DNA from: Bosea sp. 685
GTDB taxonomy: Bacteria > Pseudomonadota > Alphaproteobacteria > Rhizobiales > Beijerinckiaceae
NCBI RefSeq assembly: GCF_031884435.1
Contig: NZ_CP134779.1
Span: 3,844,001 to 3,908,000 of the forward strand
Length of the DNA: 64,000 bases
Direction: 5' to 3'
Each line of letters starts with the position of its first letter. Position 1 is the stretch's first letter. This document shows, piece after piece, positions 25,810 to 34,440 of this stretch. Under the pieces are notes generated by a model that made no database searches, was not told the DNA's origin, and saw nothing but the letters and a program-made list of their open reading frames with translations. The position numbers were made by a program, and so were the translations under genes.

Positions 25810-26510
25810 GGCCCCGCCTCGCAGGGCCCGAGCCGGAAGCCGACCCCGTGCACGGTGTCGATCGCGCTGTCGCAGCCCAGGGCGGCGAGCTTGGCGCGGA
25901 TGTTGCGGATATGGCTGTCGATCGTCCGGTCGGCGACATGGACGGCCCCGGCATAGGCGCTTTCCAGGATCTGCTCGCGGCTGAAGACCTGGCGGGGACG
26001 CGCGGCAAAGGCCTTCAGGATCGCAAACTCGATGCCGGTCAGCGCCAGGGCCTTGCCCGCGAAGCTCGCCAGATGGGCTTCCGGGTCAAGCTGCAGCGCG
26101 CCGCGCGACAGCGGCTCGACCGGCGCCGCAACGACGGCCCTGCCGGGGCGCGTGCGCTTCAGGATCACGCTGACGCGCGCCACCAGCTCGCGCGGGCTGA
26201 ACGGCTTGGTGACATAGTCGTCGCCGCCGATTTCGAGACCCAGGACCCGGTCGATCTCCTCGTCCCGCGCCGACAAAAACAGGATCGGCGCGTCCGAGGA
26301 TCTGCGCAATTGCCGGCAGACCTCGAGCCCGTCCATTTCGGGCATGCCGATGTCGAGAATGACGAGGTCGGCAGGCTGCCGTCTGAAGCTCTCCAGCGCT
26401 TGGGCTCCATCGCGCGCGATCACCGTCGCCATGCCGGCCTTCTCGAGCGCGAAACAGATGACCTCGCGGATATGGCTGTCGTCATCGACCACAAGTATGC
26501 GGGGCGCCAT
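25806..26510 (-). CDS. OmpR-type response regulator
   Basis: A 234-residue response regulator. The receiver domain has the acidic pair DDD at 9-11, phospho-acceptor Asp53 in LDIGMPEMDG and Lys102 in DDYVTKPF. The C-terminal winged helix (about 135-230) has LTGIEFAILKAFAARPRQVFSREQIL and DRTIDSHIRNIRAKL. The start at 26510 gives the usual N-terminus (MAPRILVVDDD). It lies 13 bases after the DUF4173 gene and overlaps the kinase start; it probably controls its own operon. Confidence 0.92.
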   Translation of the reverse strand: MAPRILVVDDDSHIREVICFALEKAGMATVIARDGAQALESFRRQPADLVILDIGMPEMDGLEVCRQLRRSSDAPILFLSARDEEIDRVLGLEIGGDDYVTKPFSPRELVARVSVILKRTRPGRAVVAAPVEPLSRGALQLDPEAHLASFAGKALALTGIEFAILKAFAARPRQVFSREQILESAYAGAVHVADRTIDSHIRNIRAKLAALGCDSAIDTVHGVGFRLGPCEAGP

Positions 26511-26523
26511 TGTCGCGTGCCTG

Positions 26524-28158
26524 TCACTGGCCGGGCGTGGCCGGGCTGCGGTTGACCCCGAATGGGGCATCGGGAGTGTTAGCCAAGTAGCGCGACAGGC
26601 GCCACGCGCGAAAGCCCCAGGCTCGCCAATCCGCCTGTTCCAGGCGCTGCCCGTCCGCCATGCGGTCGCGAGCTGTCGGGAGCCTGTTCACGTTCCAGCT
26701 CCAGGACGAGCCCGCAACGGTGCGCCCGACGGCTGCGATGCGCGGCGCGTAGCGGTCGATCGCGGGGATGGCCTGGGGGCCGAGTGAGGTCAGATAGTGG
26801 AAATCGAGACGCGGGCCGGTGCCGCGCAATTCCTGGGAATGGCGGAAATTATAGTTCGCGATCACGGCTGGCGTGTTGACGAAGCAGAAGCCGTAGAGGG
26901 TCAGCGCCAGCGTGGCGGCATTGGCCGAGACGAGCCAGTTCGTCGATTTGCGGCCGCTGATCTGGATGACGATCAGCACCAGGCCGATGGCGACGAGCAG
27001 CATCCAGATGAAGGCGACAAGACGCAGCCAGGTCAGCGAATAGACGGCGACATAGAGGTCCAGCCGCAGCAGCGACGAGACCATCAGCATGATGTTCTGG
27101 CCGACCCAGGCGAGCACCAGCGGCCGGATCGCAGCTTTGCGCTCGGAGGGGCCGGCCGGGCGCATCGCGATCATCACGAAAACCGCCGCCAGCAGCGCGG
27201 TGACGACAAGCGGATAGGCGCCGCGATGGGCATAAGTCGCGTAGCTCATGCCGTTGGGCAGCGCCACGCCACCCCAGAGATAGGCGATGTCGAGGCAGGT
27301 CTGCACCGCAAACAGCGCGTTGAACAGGACCAGCGACCGCAGGATCGCCGCGTCGCCGAACAGCCCGTAGGGATCGAGCGTCGACGCCTTGGCGGCTGGC
27401 GCCGCCAGCTCTTGCGTCGTCTGCTCTTGCGCCGCCATTTGCTGCGCCTTGCGCTTGCGGGCCGCCCGGACATGCAGCATCGGCCAGACCAGGCACAGGA
27501 TCAGGAGCCAGAACAGGGCCCGCCATGGCGAGAGCAGGTTGAAGAGCAGGCGCAGGTCGATCCGCCTCAGCCAGCTTTCCAGGAGCGGATTGGCGGAGGC
27601 AAACAGCGTCGCGAAGACGCTGAGGAAGGCGAGCGGGATGATCCAGCTCGTCACCCAGCCGAGCCCGCCCGGGGCTTTCCCGCGCCGCGCTGAGAGGCGG
27701 CTGACGCGTCCGATATCGCCGAGCAGCCTGAAGGCGCCGGCAAGCAGGATCCGCCTCGCCTCCCGCATCTGCTCCTGCCAGCGGGCCTGCCGTTGCTGGC
27801 TGATCATCACGGCAAAGATCATTGTCGAGAGGATCGCCAGCGATGCGGAGAGCAGATCGACCGCCTCGACGATGGCTAGCAGCCCAGCGCCCAGCAACAG
27901 CAGCGCCAGCGCGCGGCTGCGACCGCGGGCCCTGACCGGGTTCGCCCAGAGCGAGGCCGCGGCTAGCACTGCAAGAAAATAGGCGAGCGAGATGCCCAGC
28001 GCATGGCCGTAGAACAGGAGATCGGCCAGGAGCACGAGACTGGCTGCGAGCCCGAGCCGGGCCTGCAGCCAGCGCCTTGGCCGGGCTGTGGGCGGGCGCG
28101 CCGTCATCTCTGCCGGGACCGGGGTGGAGTTTGAGATCGGGATGGATGGGACTGGCAT
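26524..28158 (-). CDS. DUF4173-family polytopic membrane protein
   Basis: A protein of about 544 residues with roughly a dozen membrane helices. The block YATYAHRGAYPLVVTALLAAVFV is characteristic of DUF4173, a family of unknown function often linked to regulators. A hydrophilic Ala/Gln-rich loop (KAQQMAAQEQTTQELAAPA) separates two membrane halves, and a C-terminal soluble part of about 120 residues begins after NYNFRHSQELRG. It is the first gene of the operon with the response regulator and kinase. ATG 28158 is preferred to 28266 because the extra N-terminus would be Arg-rich and unlike a membrane protein. Confidence 0.75.
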   Translation of the reverse strand: MPVPSIPISNSTPVPAEMTARPPTARPRRWLQARLGLAASLVLLADLLFYGHALGISLAYFLAVLAAASLWANPVRARGRSRALALLLLGAGLLAIVEAVDLLSASLAILSTMIFAVMISQQRQARWQEQMREARRILLAGAFRLLGDIGRVSRLSARRGKAPGGLGWVTSWIIPLAFLSVFATLFASANPLLESWLRRIDLRLLFNLLSPWRALFWLLILCLVWPMLHVRAARKRKAQQMAAQEQTTQELAAPAAKASTLDPYGLFGDAAILRSLVLFNALFAVQTCLDIAYLWGGVALPNGMSYATYAHRGAYPLVVTALLAAVFVMIAMRPAGPSERKAAIRPLVLAWVGQNIMLMVSSLLRLDLYVAVYSLTWLRLVAFIWMLLVAIGLVLIVIQISGRKSTNWLVSANAATLALTLYGFCFVNTPAVIANYNFRHSQELRGTGPRLDFHYLTSLGPQAIPAIDRYAPRIAAVGRTVAGSSWSWNVNRLPTARDRMADGQRLEQADWRAWGFRAWRLSRYLANTPDAPFGVNRSPATPGQ

Positions 28159-28555
28159 GAGTCTTGGGCCTCGCTGAGGGCGGTTTGCGGCGCGCGGGAG
28201 CGGCGCGGCAGAGCGGGAAAAACGGACATGGTGGCGTCGGCAGAGGGCGCGCTTGCCACGAGCCACCAGCCATCCCGGGCCAGCCGCCGGGGCAAGGATG
28301 ATGTGAAAGCGCGGGGAGCGATGATCTCGGCCATGCCGCAGTCATGCGCCCGCCGCTTGCAGCGCCGGTCGGGGCCAGGATCAGGATTTCAGGATTATTG
28401 TGCAGATTTCGTGCAAGCGCCGCGCGGCGCAAGCCATTGCGCGCGCATCCCGGGAGCATCAACCCGGCAGCGAAGCGGCCACCGGTCCGCCTGAAGACAA
28501 CGCGTCAAAACAAGGAGCAGGAGCAATCGAACGGTCCGATTGGATCAATCCCGCT
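28159..28555. other. 397-base intergenic region between DUF4173 and autotransporter genes
   Basis: Holds the presumed promoter of the DUF4173-kinase operon on the right of 28158 and a type-B repeat at its far end (28521-28559). The stretch around 28385-28410 is comparatively AT-rich. No gene is evident. Confidence 0.5.
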
Positions 28556-28559
28556 CTAG
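28521..28559. repeat. type-B repeat fragment supplying the autotransporter stop codon
   Basis: GAGCAATCGAACGGTCCGATTGG...CGCTCTAG resembles the first half of the long copies at 43866 and 49927 (GAGCAATTTCCGATCC...). Its end (CTCTAG) contains the TAG stop of the autotransporter gene on the minus strand. Confidence 0.5.
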
Positions 28560-31500
28560 AAGCTGACCCTCAACTGCGCTGTGCCGCCGACGCGGCGCGT
28601 GTTTGCCGAGAGTTCGGAATCGACGCGCAGGCCGAGGCTGACGCTTTGGCTCAGCCTGATATCCGCGCCGGCGGCAAGCAGGGCGGCGTTACGGTCGGGC
28701 CGGGCGCCGGCGGCGGTGAAGCTCGCGCCGGGCAGGCCGTTGAGCGAGGCGGCGAAGTCGGCGTCGCGCTGGTAGTAGTGGGCCCAGGCGGCGCGGACGA
28801 AGCCCGTGACCGGTGTCGCGGCCACCATCAGCTTCGCGTCGATCTGCAAGCCGAGTTCGCTGCGGCTGGTGATGTCGGAGCGGCGGGCAAGCGTCAGCGT
28901 GCCGGGGGCCGCACCCGATCCGTCGCTCTCGATCGCGGCCGGGCTCGTCGCGCGCACCGCCTGGAAGGCGGCGAGCGGCGAGAGCGTGAGGCCAGCCCGG
29001 TTCGCGACTGCCCAGTTCGCCACCGGCAGGCTCGCCTCGATCCGCCCGCTCCAGGCCTGCGTTGCGTAGGAGGCGGTGACGCCGCTGCGGGCGAGCGCGG
29101 GAATGGCGCGTGTGGTGTCCGTGTCGAGCCGGGCATAGCCGAGCGCTGCGGCCAGATTGACGGCTGCAAGCGTGGTGCGCCCGTACAGCCCGGCCTGAAA
29201 GACATCGGCCTGTGCCTTGCCGAGCCCGCCCGAGAGCGAGGCGCGCGACTGGCCGCCGGCGACCGCGACGCCCGCCACCGTGTTGGAGCCGAGCCGGATG
29301 TCGGCACCGACCGCGGCATGACCGTCGGAGAGATTGCGGCGCGCGGAGCCCACTGCCCGGTCGCCATCGCTGCGGCCGGTCGAGCCGAAGCTCGCGCCCC
29401 AGACCGAAAAGCGCGCGGGGTCGAAGCTCGCCCGGCCCGGCCCGTCCTGTCTGGAGGGCCGGTCGGCGGTGAAGCCGGCGGCGCCGCCCGGCCCTCCAGG
29501 CTGGCCCGAGAGCCGCCCAGCGCCGGAGCCGTCGAGCATGGTGGCGAGGAACTGGCCCGCCGCGCTGTTGGCCATGGCGGGCGCGGCGGCATGGACCTCG
29601 CCCGAGAGCTGGTTCACGGCTGCGGGGATCGTGGCGGCCGGCAGGTTGTAGATCGCAAACAGCGCCGATGGATCAGCCCCATTGGCCACCGCCGCGTCGA
29701 TGCCCGTCGCCACCGCAAGCGCATTGGCCGGGCGGCCCAGCCCGAGGCGGGGCGCGGGGGCGGGCGTCGGATTGGGCGAGACAACCGGCGGCGGCGTGGG
29801 GTCGGCGACGATCGGCGCCAGCGGCTTCGGCGCCAGGGTCAGCGTGACGTCGGTTCCGCTATAGGCGATGCTCGTGCTGACGCCGTCGCCGAAGGAGCCG
29901 GCCGTGTCGAGGGTTCCAAAGCTCGTGCCGCTAAGCCCGCCCGCCGCCGAGAGCAGCGTATAGGGCGCGGAGAAGAGATAGGCCCCGCCGAGCGGCACCA
30001 GCCGCAAAGTACCCGCGAGCGCGGCCGTCCCCGTGACATTGACCCTGTCCGATACCGCGCCCTGAACCTCGGCGAGATAAAGCGAGCCCGCCCCCAGCAC
30101 GAGGTTGCCGTTGACCGTCAGCGTGCCCGGCGAATTGCCCGGTGCGAGCGTGCCGTTGACCGTGGTCGAGGGCAGTTGGCCGGAGCCGCCCAGCGTTGCA
30201 CCGGCTGCCACGGTGAGACCCGAGGACGATGCGATCGAGCTGTTCACCACCAGCTTGCCGGCATCGACGCTGGTGGCTCCGGTATAGGTGATCGTACCGG
30301 TCAGAACCGTCGTCCCGGTGCCCGACTGGATCAGTGCTCCCGTGCCGGAGATGTCATTATTCACCGTCAGCACATCCGAGCGCTTGAAGGCCAGGGTGCT
30401 CGTGTTGACGACGGCACCCGTGCCGAGCGTCCCGGAGGTGCCGCCGTTCCCGATCTGCAGCGGGCCGCCGAAAATCTCCGTCGTGCCGGTATAGCTGTTG
30501 CTTCCTGTCAGGATCGTCGTTCCTGCCCCGTCCCGGGACAGCCGACCCGTTCCTGAAATGTCATTGCCGATGACAACATCATCGGAGCGCTGGATGTGCA
30601 GGAGACCGTTGTTGACGACGGCACCCGTGCCCAGCGTCCCGGAAGGGCCGCCGCCCCCGACATTCAGCACACCACTGCTGATCGTCGTTGTCCCCGTGTA
30701 AGTGTTGGCTCCTGTCAAGATCGTCATTCCGCTGCTGGACTGGACCAGAGAGCCGGTTCCGGAAATCGGGTTGCTGACGACATGCGCATCCGAGCGGGCG
30801 AACGTCAGGACGCCATTGTTGATGACCGCACCGGTGCCCAGGGTCCCGGAGGTGGCACCGCTCCCGATTTGCAGCGTGCCGGCGCTGATCGTCGTCGTGC
30901 CGGTGTAAGCATTGGTGCCCGTCAGCGTCAGGGTTCCAGTGCCCGCCTTGACCAGCGAGCCGGCGCCGGAGAGCACACCAGAGAAGGTCGTGCTGCCGCC
31001 GTCCGCGCCCGCGCTCAGGGTTGCCGCCCCCAGCGTCACTGCGCCTGCGCCCGCAAGCGAGCCAATTGCCTGGTTGAAGCCGTTGAGGTCGAGCGTCGCA
31101 CCGGTCGCGACGGTGAAGGCCGAGTTCGGTGCGAAGCTGCCTGCCGCCCCCGCGCGCAAGGTGCCGGCATCGACCAAGGTCGTGCCGGTATAGGTGTTCA
31201 GTCCCGACAGTGTCAGCACGTCCCCGCCGACCTTGGTCAGCGATGTCTGCCCGGTGCCGTCGCGGATCACTCCGGAGAAGGTCGAGGCGAAGGCGCTATT
31301 GTCGGCCGTCAGCGTCGCCGCCGCGCCGCTGTCATTGGTGACGGTGCCGCCACCTGCCAGGCCATGCACTGTCGCTGGGCCGTTGATGTCCAGCGTTCCG
31401 CCGGCGGCGATTTCGGTGCTGGTCGCTGCGTCGGTGATGAGCGCGCCGTTGCTCCCCAGTCTCACGATGCCGCCATCGACGAAGAAGAAGATATCCGACA

Positions 31501-32833
31501 TGGTCACGGATGACGGGCTGAGGATGACCGTGCCGTTGTCCGTGGCATGCCCGGTGCGGAAAGAGGCGCCGCCCCCGACGAACGCGCCGGTCATGGTCAA
31601 GGTTTGGCCCGTCGAGGCGGAAAGCCAGGCCTGACTCGCGCTTATGACCAGGAAGTTGTTCGCGAGCGTGCCGGTCAATGTCGCGTTGAGGCGGCCGCCG
31701 CCCATCGAGACCTGTCCGGAGCCCAACGCCGCCATATTGGCGAGATTGACGACCCCGCTGCCAGAGATGCTCGTTCCGCCGGAATAGGTGTTGGTGCCCG
31801 AGAGGGTGAACGTGCCGCTGCCGCTCTTGGCGACAGTGCCCGAGCCCGAGATGACGCCGCTGATCGTGCCGTTTCCTGCGCCTTCGAGGCTGAGCGCATT
31901 GCCGCCCGTAGCGATCGTGCCGCTGAAGATCGCGGTCGTGTCCAGCACATTGATCGCGCTGGAGCCGGTCAGCGTGACGTTGTTGCCGATGGCGCGCGCA
32001 CCCGTGGTCGCCAGCGTGCCGCCATTCAGCGTGACTAAACCGGTGCTGAAGGCCGAATCGCTGCCTGCGATGATTGAGCCGGCATTGATCGTCGTCCCGC
32101 CATTATAGAGATTGGTGCCCGACAGAGTAAGCGCGCCGTTACCGACCTTGGTGAGGGCAACGAATTCCTGGATCGTGCCGGCATAGGTCGTGCTCGAACC
32201 TAGGCCGCCCACCGACAGAGTTTGTGCCACCCCGACGGCTCGTATTATCCCGGCGCCCTCGATCGAACCGATCGACAGCGAGTCACCGGCGCCCATGGTC
32301 AGATTCAGGAACCCACTCTGGCCGATAAATCGCGAGCCCGCAGCCGAGGCCCCGGCGCTAAACTGGATCGAGCCGCTGCCTGGTCCAGCAACAAGTGCCG
32401 TCGCGCCGGCAACCGTGCCAGAGATGACGAACCCGCCCCCCGCTCCTGCAAACAGCGTCTGCTCGAAGGCCGAATTATTGGTGATGCTGCCGATATACAG
32501 AACGTTGCCGGGGGCCGTCGACAGCGTGTAACCGAGCGCGTTGTTGTTGTACTCGAGCAGCGTGAGTGTACCGCCGCTGGACGTAACGGTGACATTTTGC
32601 ACCGCCGTGGGGCTGTTCGTGAAGGTCGCCGTTGTCGGCACCCCTCCGCCAACCCAGTTCGAACCGAGGTTGAAGTCCCCGGTGGCGCCTAGCCAGTCCG
32701 CCCCACGCGCGGTGCCGGGCATCATCGCAGCAACGGCGATGGCGACACCGGTCATCAGCGTTGTGCCCAACAGCGCACCGCGCCACCGCGAAAACGTCAT
32801 GGCGGCGAGGTCAGGGCCTATCAAAAGTGTCAT
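28556..32833 (-). CDS. type V autotransporter with beta-helix passenger
   Basis: A 1425-residue cell-surface protein. The N-terminus has an extended signal peptide (MTFSRWRGALLGTTLMTGV...GTARGAD). The passenger (to about residue 1020) is built of beta-helix repeats of the type LTLSGTNTYSGGTSISGG (PATR-type). A Pro-rich linker (PTPPPVVSPNPTPAPAP) precedes a C-terminal autotransporter barrel of about 280 residues that ends in Phe (LRVSF), as outer-membrane insertion requires. The passenger is exposed outside the cell, probably for adhesion or aggregation. ATG 32833 is preferred to 32899 since it puts the signal peptide first. It is divergent from an AraC regulator 467 bases away. Confidence 0.9.
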   Translation of the reverse strand: MTLLIGPDLAAMTFSRWRGALLGTTLMTGVAIAVAAMMPGTARGADWLGATGDFNLGSNWVGGGVPTTATFTNSPTAVQNVTVTSSGGTLTLLEYNNNALGYTLSTAPGNVLYIGSITNNSAFEQTLFAGAGGGFVISGTVAGATALVAGPGSGSIQFSAGASAAGSRFIGQSGFLNLTMGAGDSLSIGSIEGAGIIRAVGVAQTLSVGGLGSSTTYAGTIQEFVALTKVGNGALTLSGTNLYNGGTTINAGSIIAGSDSAFSTGLVTLNGGTLATTGARAIGNNVTLTGSSAINVLDTTAIFSGTIATGGNALSLEGAGNGTISGVISGSGTVAKSGSGTFTLSGTNTYSGGTSISGSGVVNLANMAALGSGQVSMGGGRLNATLTGTLANNFLVISASQAWLSASTGQTLTMTGAFVGGGASFRTGHATDNGTVILSPSSVTMSDIFFFVDGGIVRLGSNGALITDAATSTEIAAGGTLDINGPATVHGLAGGGTVTNDSGAAATLTADNSAFASTFSGVIRDGTGQTSLTKVGGDVLTLSGLNTYTGTTLVDAGTLRAGAAGSFAPNSAFTVATGATLDLNGFNQAIGSLAGAGAVTLGAATLSAGADGGSTTFSGVLSGAGSLVKAGTGTLTLTGTNAYTGTTTISAGTLQIGSGATSGTLGTGAVINNGVLTFARSDAHVVSNPISGTGSLVQSSSGMTILTGANTYTGTTTISSGVLNVGGGGPSGTLGTGAVVNNGLLHIQRSDDVVIGNDISGTGRLSRDGAGTTILTGSNSYTGTTEIFGGPLQIGNGGTSGTLGTGAVVNTSTLAFKRSDVLTVNNDISGTGALIQSGTGTTVLTGTITYTGATSVDAGKLVVNSSIASSSGLTVAAGATLGGSGQLPSTTVNGTLAPGNSPGTLTVNGNLVLGAGSLYLAEVQGAVSDRVNVTGTAALAGTLRLVPLGGAYLFSAPYTLLSAAGGLSGTSFGTLDTAGSFGDGVSTSIAYSGTDVTLTLAPKPLAPIVADPTPPPVVSPNPTPAPAPRLGLGRPANALAVATGIDAAVANGADPSALFAIYNLPAATIPAAVNQLSGEVHAAAPAMANSAAGQFLATMLDGSGAGRLSGQPGGPGGAAGFTADRPSRQDGPGRASFDPARFSVWGASFGSTGRSDGDRAVGSARRNLSDGHAAVGADIRLGSNTVAGVAVAGGQSRASLSGGLGKAQADVFQAGLYGRTTLAAVNLAAALGYARLDTDTTRAIPALARSGVTASYATQAWSGRIEASLPVANWAVANRAGLTLSPLAAFQAVRATSPAAIESDGSGAAPGTLTLARRSDITSRSELGLQIDAKLMVAATPVTGFVRAAWAHYYQRDADFAASLNGLPGASFTAAGARPDRNAALLAAGADIRLSQSVSLGLRVDSELSANTRRVGGTAQLRVSF
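30229..30855 (-). repeat. three tandem 69-residue (207-bp) repeats inside the autotransporter passenger
   Basis: The unit begins SGTLGTGAV(I/V)N, continues with RSD, then DISGTG/PISGTG, then T(I/V)LTG and YTGTT. Three successive copies begin at about 30855, 30648 and 30441 on the minus strand, exactly 207 bases apart. The regular spacing points to recent duplication and makes copy-number change by recombination possible. Confidence 0.8.
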
Positions 32834-33300
32834 TTTATGCCAGCCCCCAGAGCATCGAATTATTGGCAGAGGCAGGCCCAACCCTGTCACATTGCCCAAA
32901 AAGGCCTACGGACGTCAGGTCAGCGTCAGGAGCCATTGTTATGCACCTCGTAGCGCCGGCCGTAGTTTGGCCGGCAGAGCCGGGGGTCCCTGTCGCGGCG
33001 ATAGCCGGAGCCCACCGCCACACAGCCATGAACACCGCCGGTGCCGCCTCGGGCACCAGCAAGCGAAAGCGACATTGGAAGTGACGGCACGACGAAAGCT
33101 GTCGTCCTGCGCAGAGCGCGGCACAAATCGTAGCCCATCAATCCCCCAGCCATCGCCATCGCAGCGATCCCCTGCGCGATACGTTCAGCAATGTAACTCA
33201 GGGCGGCCGGACCTACTTGACGCTGCGTCCGCTATCTTTTGATATTCCGTTCCGGGAATGAGGCGTTGCGGATTTGCAACGGGCGCGGGGGAGACGGTTG
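32834..33300. other. 467-base divergent intergenic region, autotransporter/AraC
   Basis: Holds the promoters of both genes. A minus-strand open frame at 32926-33159 (77 codons, with GYRRDRDPRLCRPNYGRRYE near its end) might be a small protein, but it has no clear start signal or known domain, so it is not called. Confidence 0.4.
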
Positions 33301-34386
33301 ATGACGGACGAGAATCGGCAACCGAGCGACTCAGGCGACAGCGAGTCCGCGGCCGAGCAGGCCCTCGGCGGCCCGCAGATCGCCATCGTGCTGCCGCCGA
33401 CGGCGGACGGCGCCTCGTTCAAGGCCTGGCAGCACCATCTCACCTTCGCCTGCAGCGCCGAGCTCGTCACACCGAGCGATGCCCCGGCGTTCCACGCCTC
33501 GACCAGCCTCTACATGCTCGACCGCTTCATCCTCAGCTTGTCGACCAGCTCGCATGCGAACCACCTCGTCCGCACCGCCAAGGATGCGGCGCGCACCGGC
33601 GTCGACCACGTCAACATCTCGCTGCATCTCGAAGGCAGCTATGAAGGCACCTGCGGCAGCCGCGCCTTCCACACCAGGCCCGGCGATGTCAGCTTCATCG
33701 ATTTCGGCCTGCCCTTCGACTTCGAAACCGCGCCCTATCGCACGCTGGCGCTGACGGTGCCGCGCAGCGCCATGCCCGAGGCCCTGCGCCAGCGCGCGAT
33801 CCATGGCCTCGTGCCGGATGCGAAGTTGCCGGCCACGCGCCTCCTGTCGCAATTGATGCGGGATGTTTACGCGGCCCTGCCGGGCCTGACATTGGGCCAG
33901 GGCATCGCCTCTGCCAGCGCCATCGTCGAGCTGGCGATCGCGGCCTCGCAGGGCGACCATGGCCCGCGCGAGGAACTCACGCCCGCCGATCTCGACCTGT
34001 TCAGCCGGGCTCAGATGCATATCGAACGTTCGCTGGGCGATTTCGGCCTGACCGTCACGTCACTCACGCGCACGCTCAACGCCACGCGCGGCGCACTCTA
34101 CCGCGCCTTCGGCGAGCATGGCGGCGTGCAGGCCTATATCAGCGAGCGCCGGCTCCAGCGCTGCTACGAGGTCATCAACGGCGACGACCGCACCAGCGAG
34201 ACGCTCAGCGCCATCGCCTTCTCCTACGGCTTCCGCAGCGAGGCGCATTTCAGCCGCGTCTTCAAGGAGCGCTTCGGCATGGCCCCGCGCGAGCTGCGCG
34301 CCGTGGCCCGCCAGCGCGGCGTCGACATGCTGCCGCCGACCACGGTCGGCGTGGCGCCGGACCGTCTCCAGAAGCTTGGGCGCTGA
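33301..34386 (+). CDS. AraC-family regulator next to the autotransporter
   Basis: A 361-residue AraC protein. The N-terminal part (about 40-230) resembles the AraC_binding_2 sensor domain (HVNISLHLEGSYEG, FHTRPGDVSFIDFG). The C-terminal HTH domain (about 245-345) has VTSLTRTLNATRGALYRAFG and LSAIAFSYGFRSEAHFSRVFKERFGMAPRELR. ATG 33301 follows a strong ribosome site (GGGGGAG, 7-base spacing) and is preferred to an upstream TTG at 33274. It is divergent from the autotransporter, its likely target. Confidence 0.85.
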   Translation: MTDENRQPSDSGDSESAAEQALGGPQIAIVLPPTADGASFKAWQHHLTFACSAELVTPSDAPAFHASTSLYMLDRFILSLSTSSHANHLVRTAKDAARTGVDHVNISLHLEGSYEGTCGSRAFHTRPGDVSFIDFGLPFDFETAPYRTLALTVPRSAMPEALRQRAIHGLVPDAKLPATRLLSQLMRDVYAALPGLTLGQGIASASAIVELAIAASQGDHGPREELTPADLDLFSRAQMHIERSLGDFGLTVTSLTRTLNATRGALYRAFGEHGGVQAYISERRLQRCYEVINGDDRTSETLSAIAFSYGFRSEAHFSRVFKERFGMAPRELRAVARQRGVDMLPPTTVGVAPDRLQKLGR

Positions 34387-34422
34387 TAGGTTTGGGCGCT
34401 GATAGTTCTTGGGCGCTGATAG
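34376..34422. repeat. three direct copies of a 14-mer at the end of the AraC gene
   Basis: TTGGGCGCTGATAG occurs at 34376-34389, 34392-34405 and 34409-34422. The first copy is the 3' end of the AraC gene (Leu-Gly-Arg-stop). The other two repeat that end in non-coding DNA, as slipped replication would produce. Confidence 0.85.
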
Positions 34423-34440
34423 GCACAGCCTGCGAACCGC

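Noticed and set aside
28400..30556. 718-codon plus-strand frame opposite the autotransporter
   Set aside because: Gly/Arg-rich product mirroring the repetitive beta-helix codons; no start signal.
32926..33159. Small minus-strand protein gene (77 codons)
   Set aside because: No ribosome site, no signal peptide and two other overlapping open frames of similar quality; it could still be a small gene, but sequence alone does not support it.
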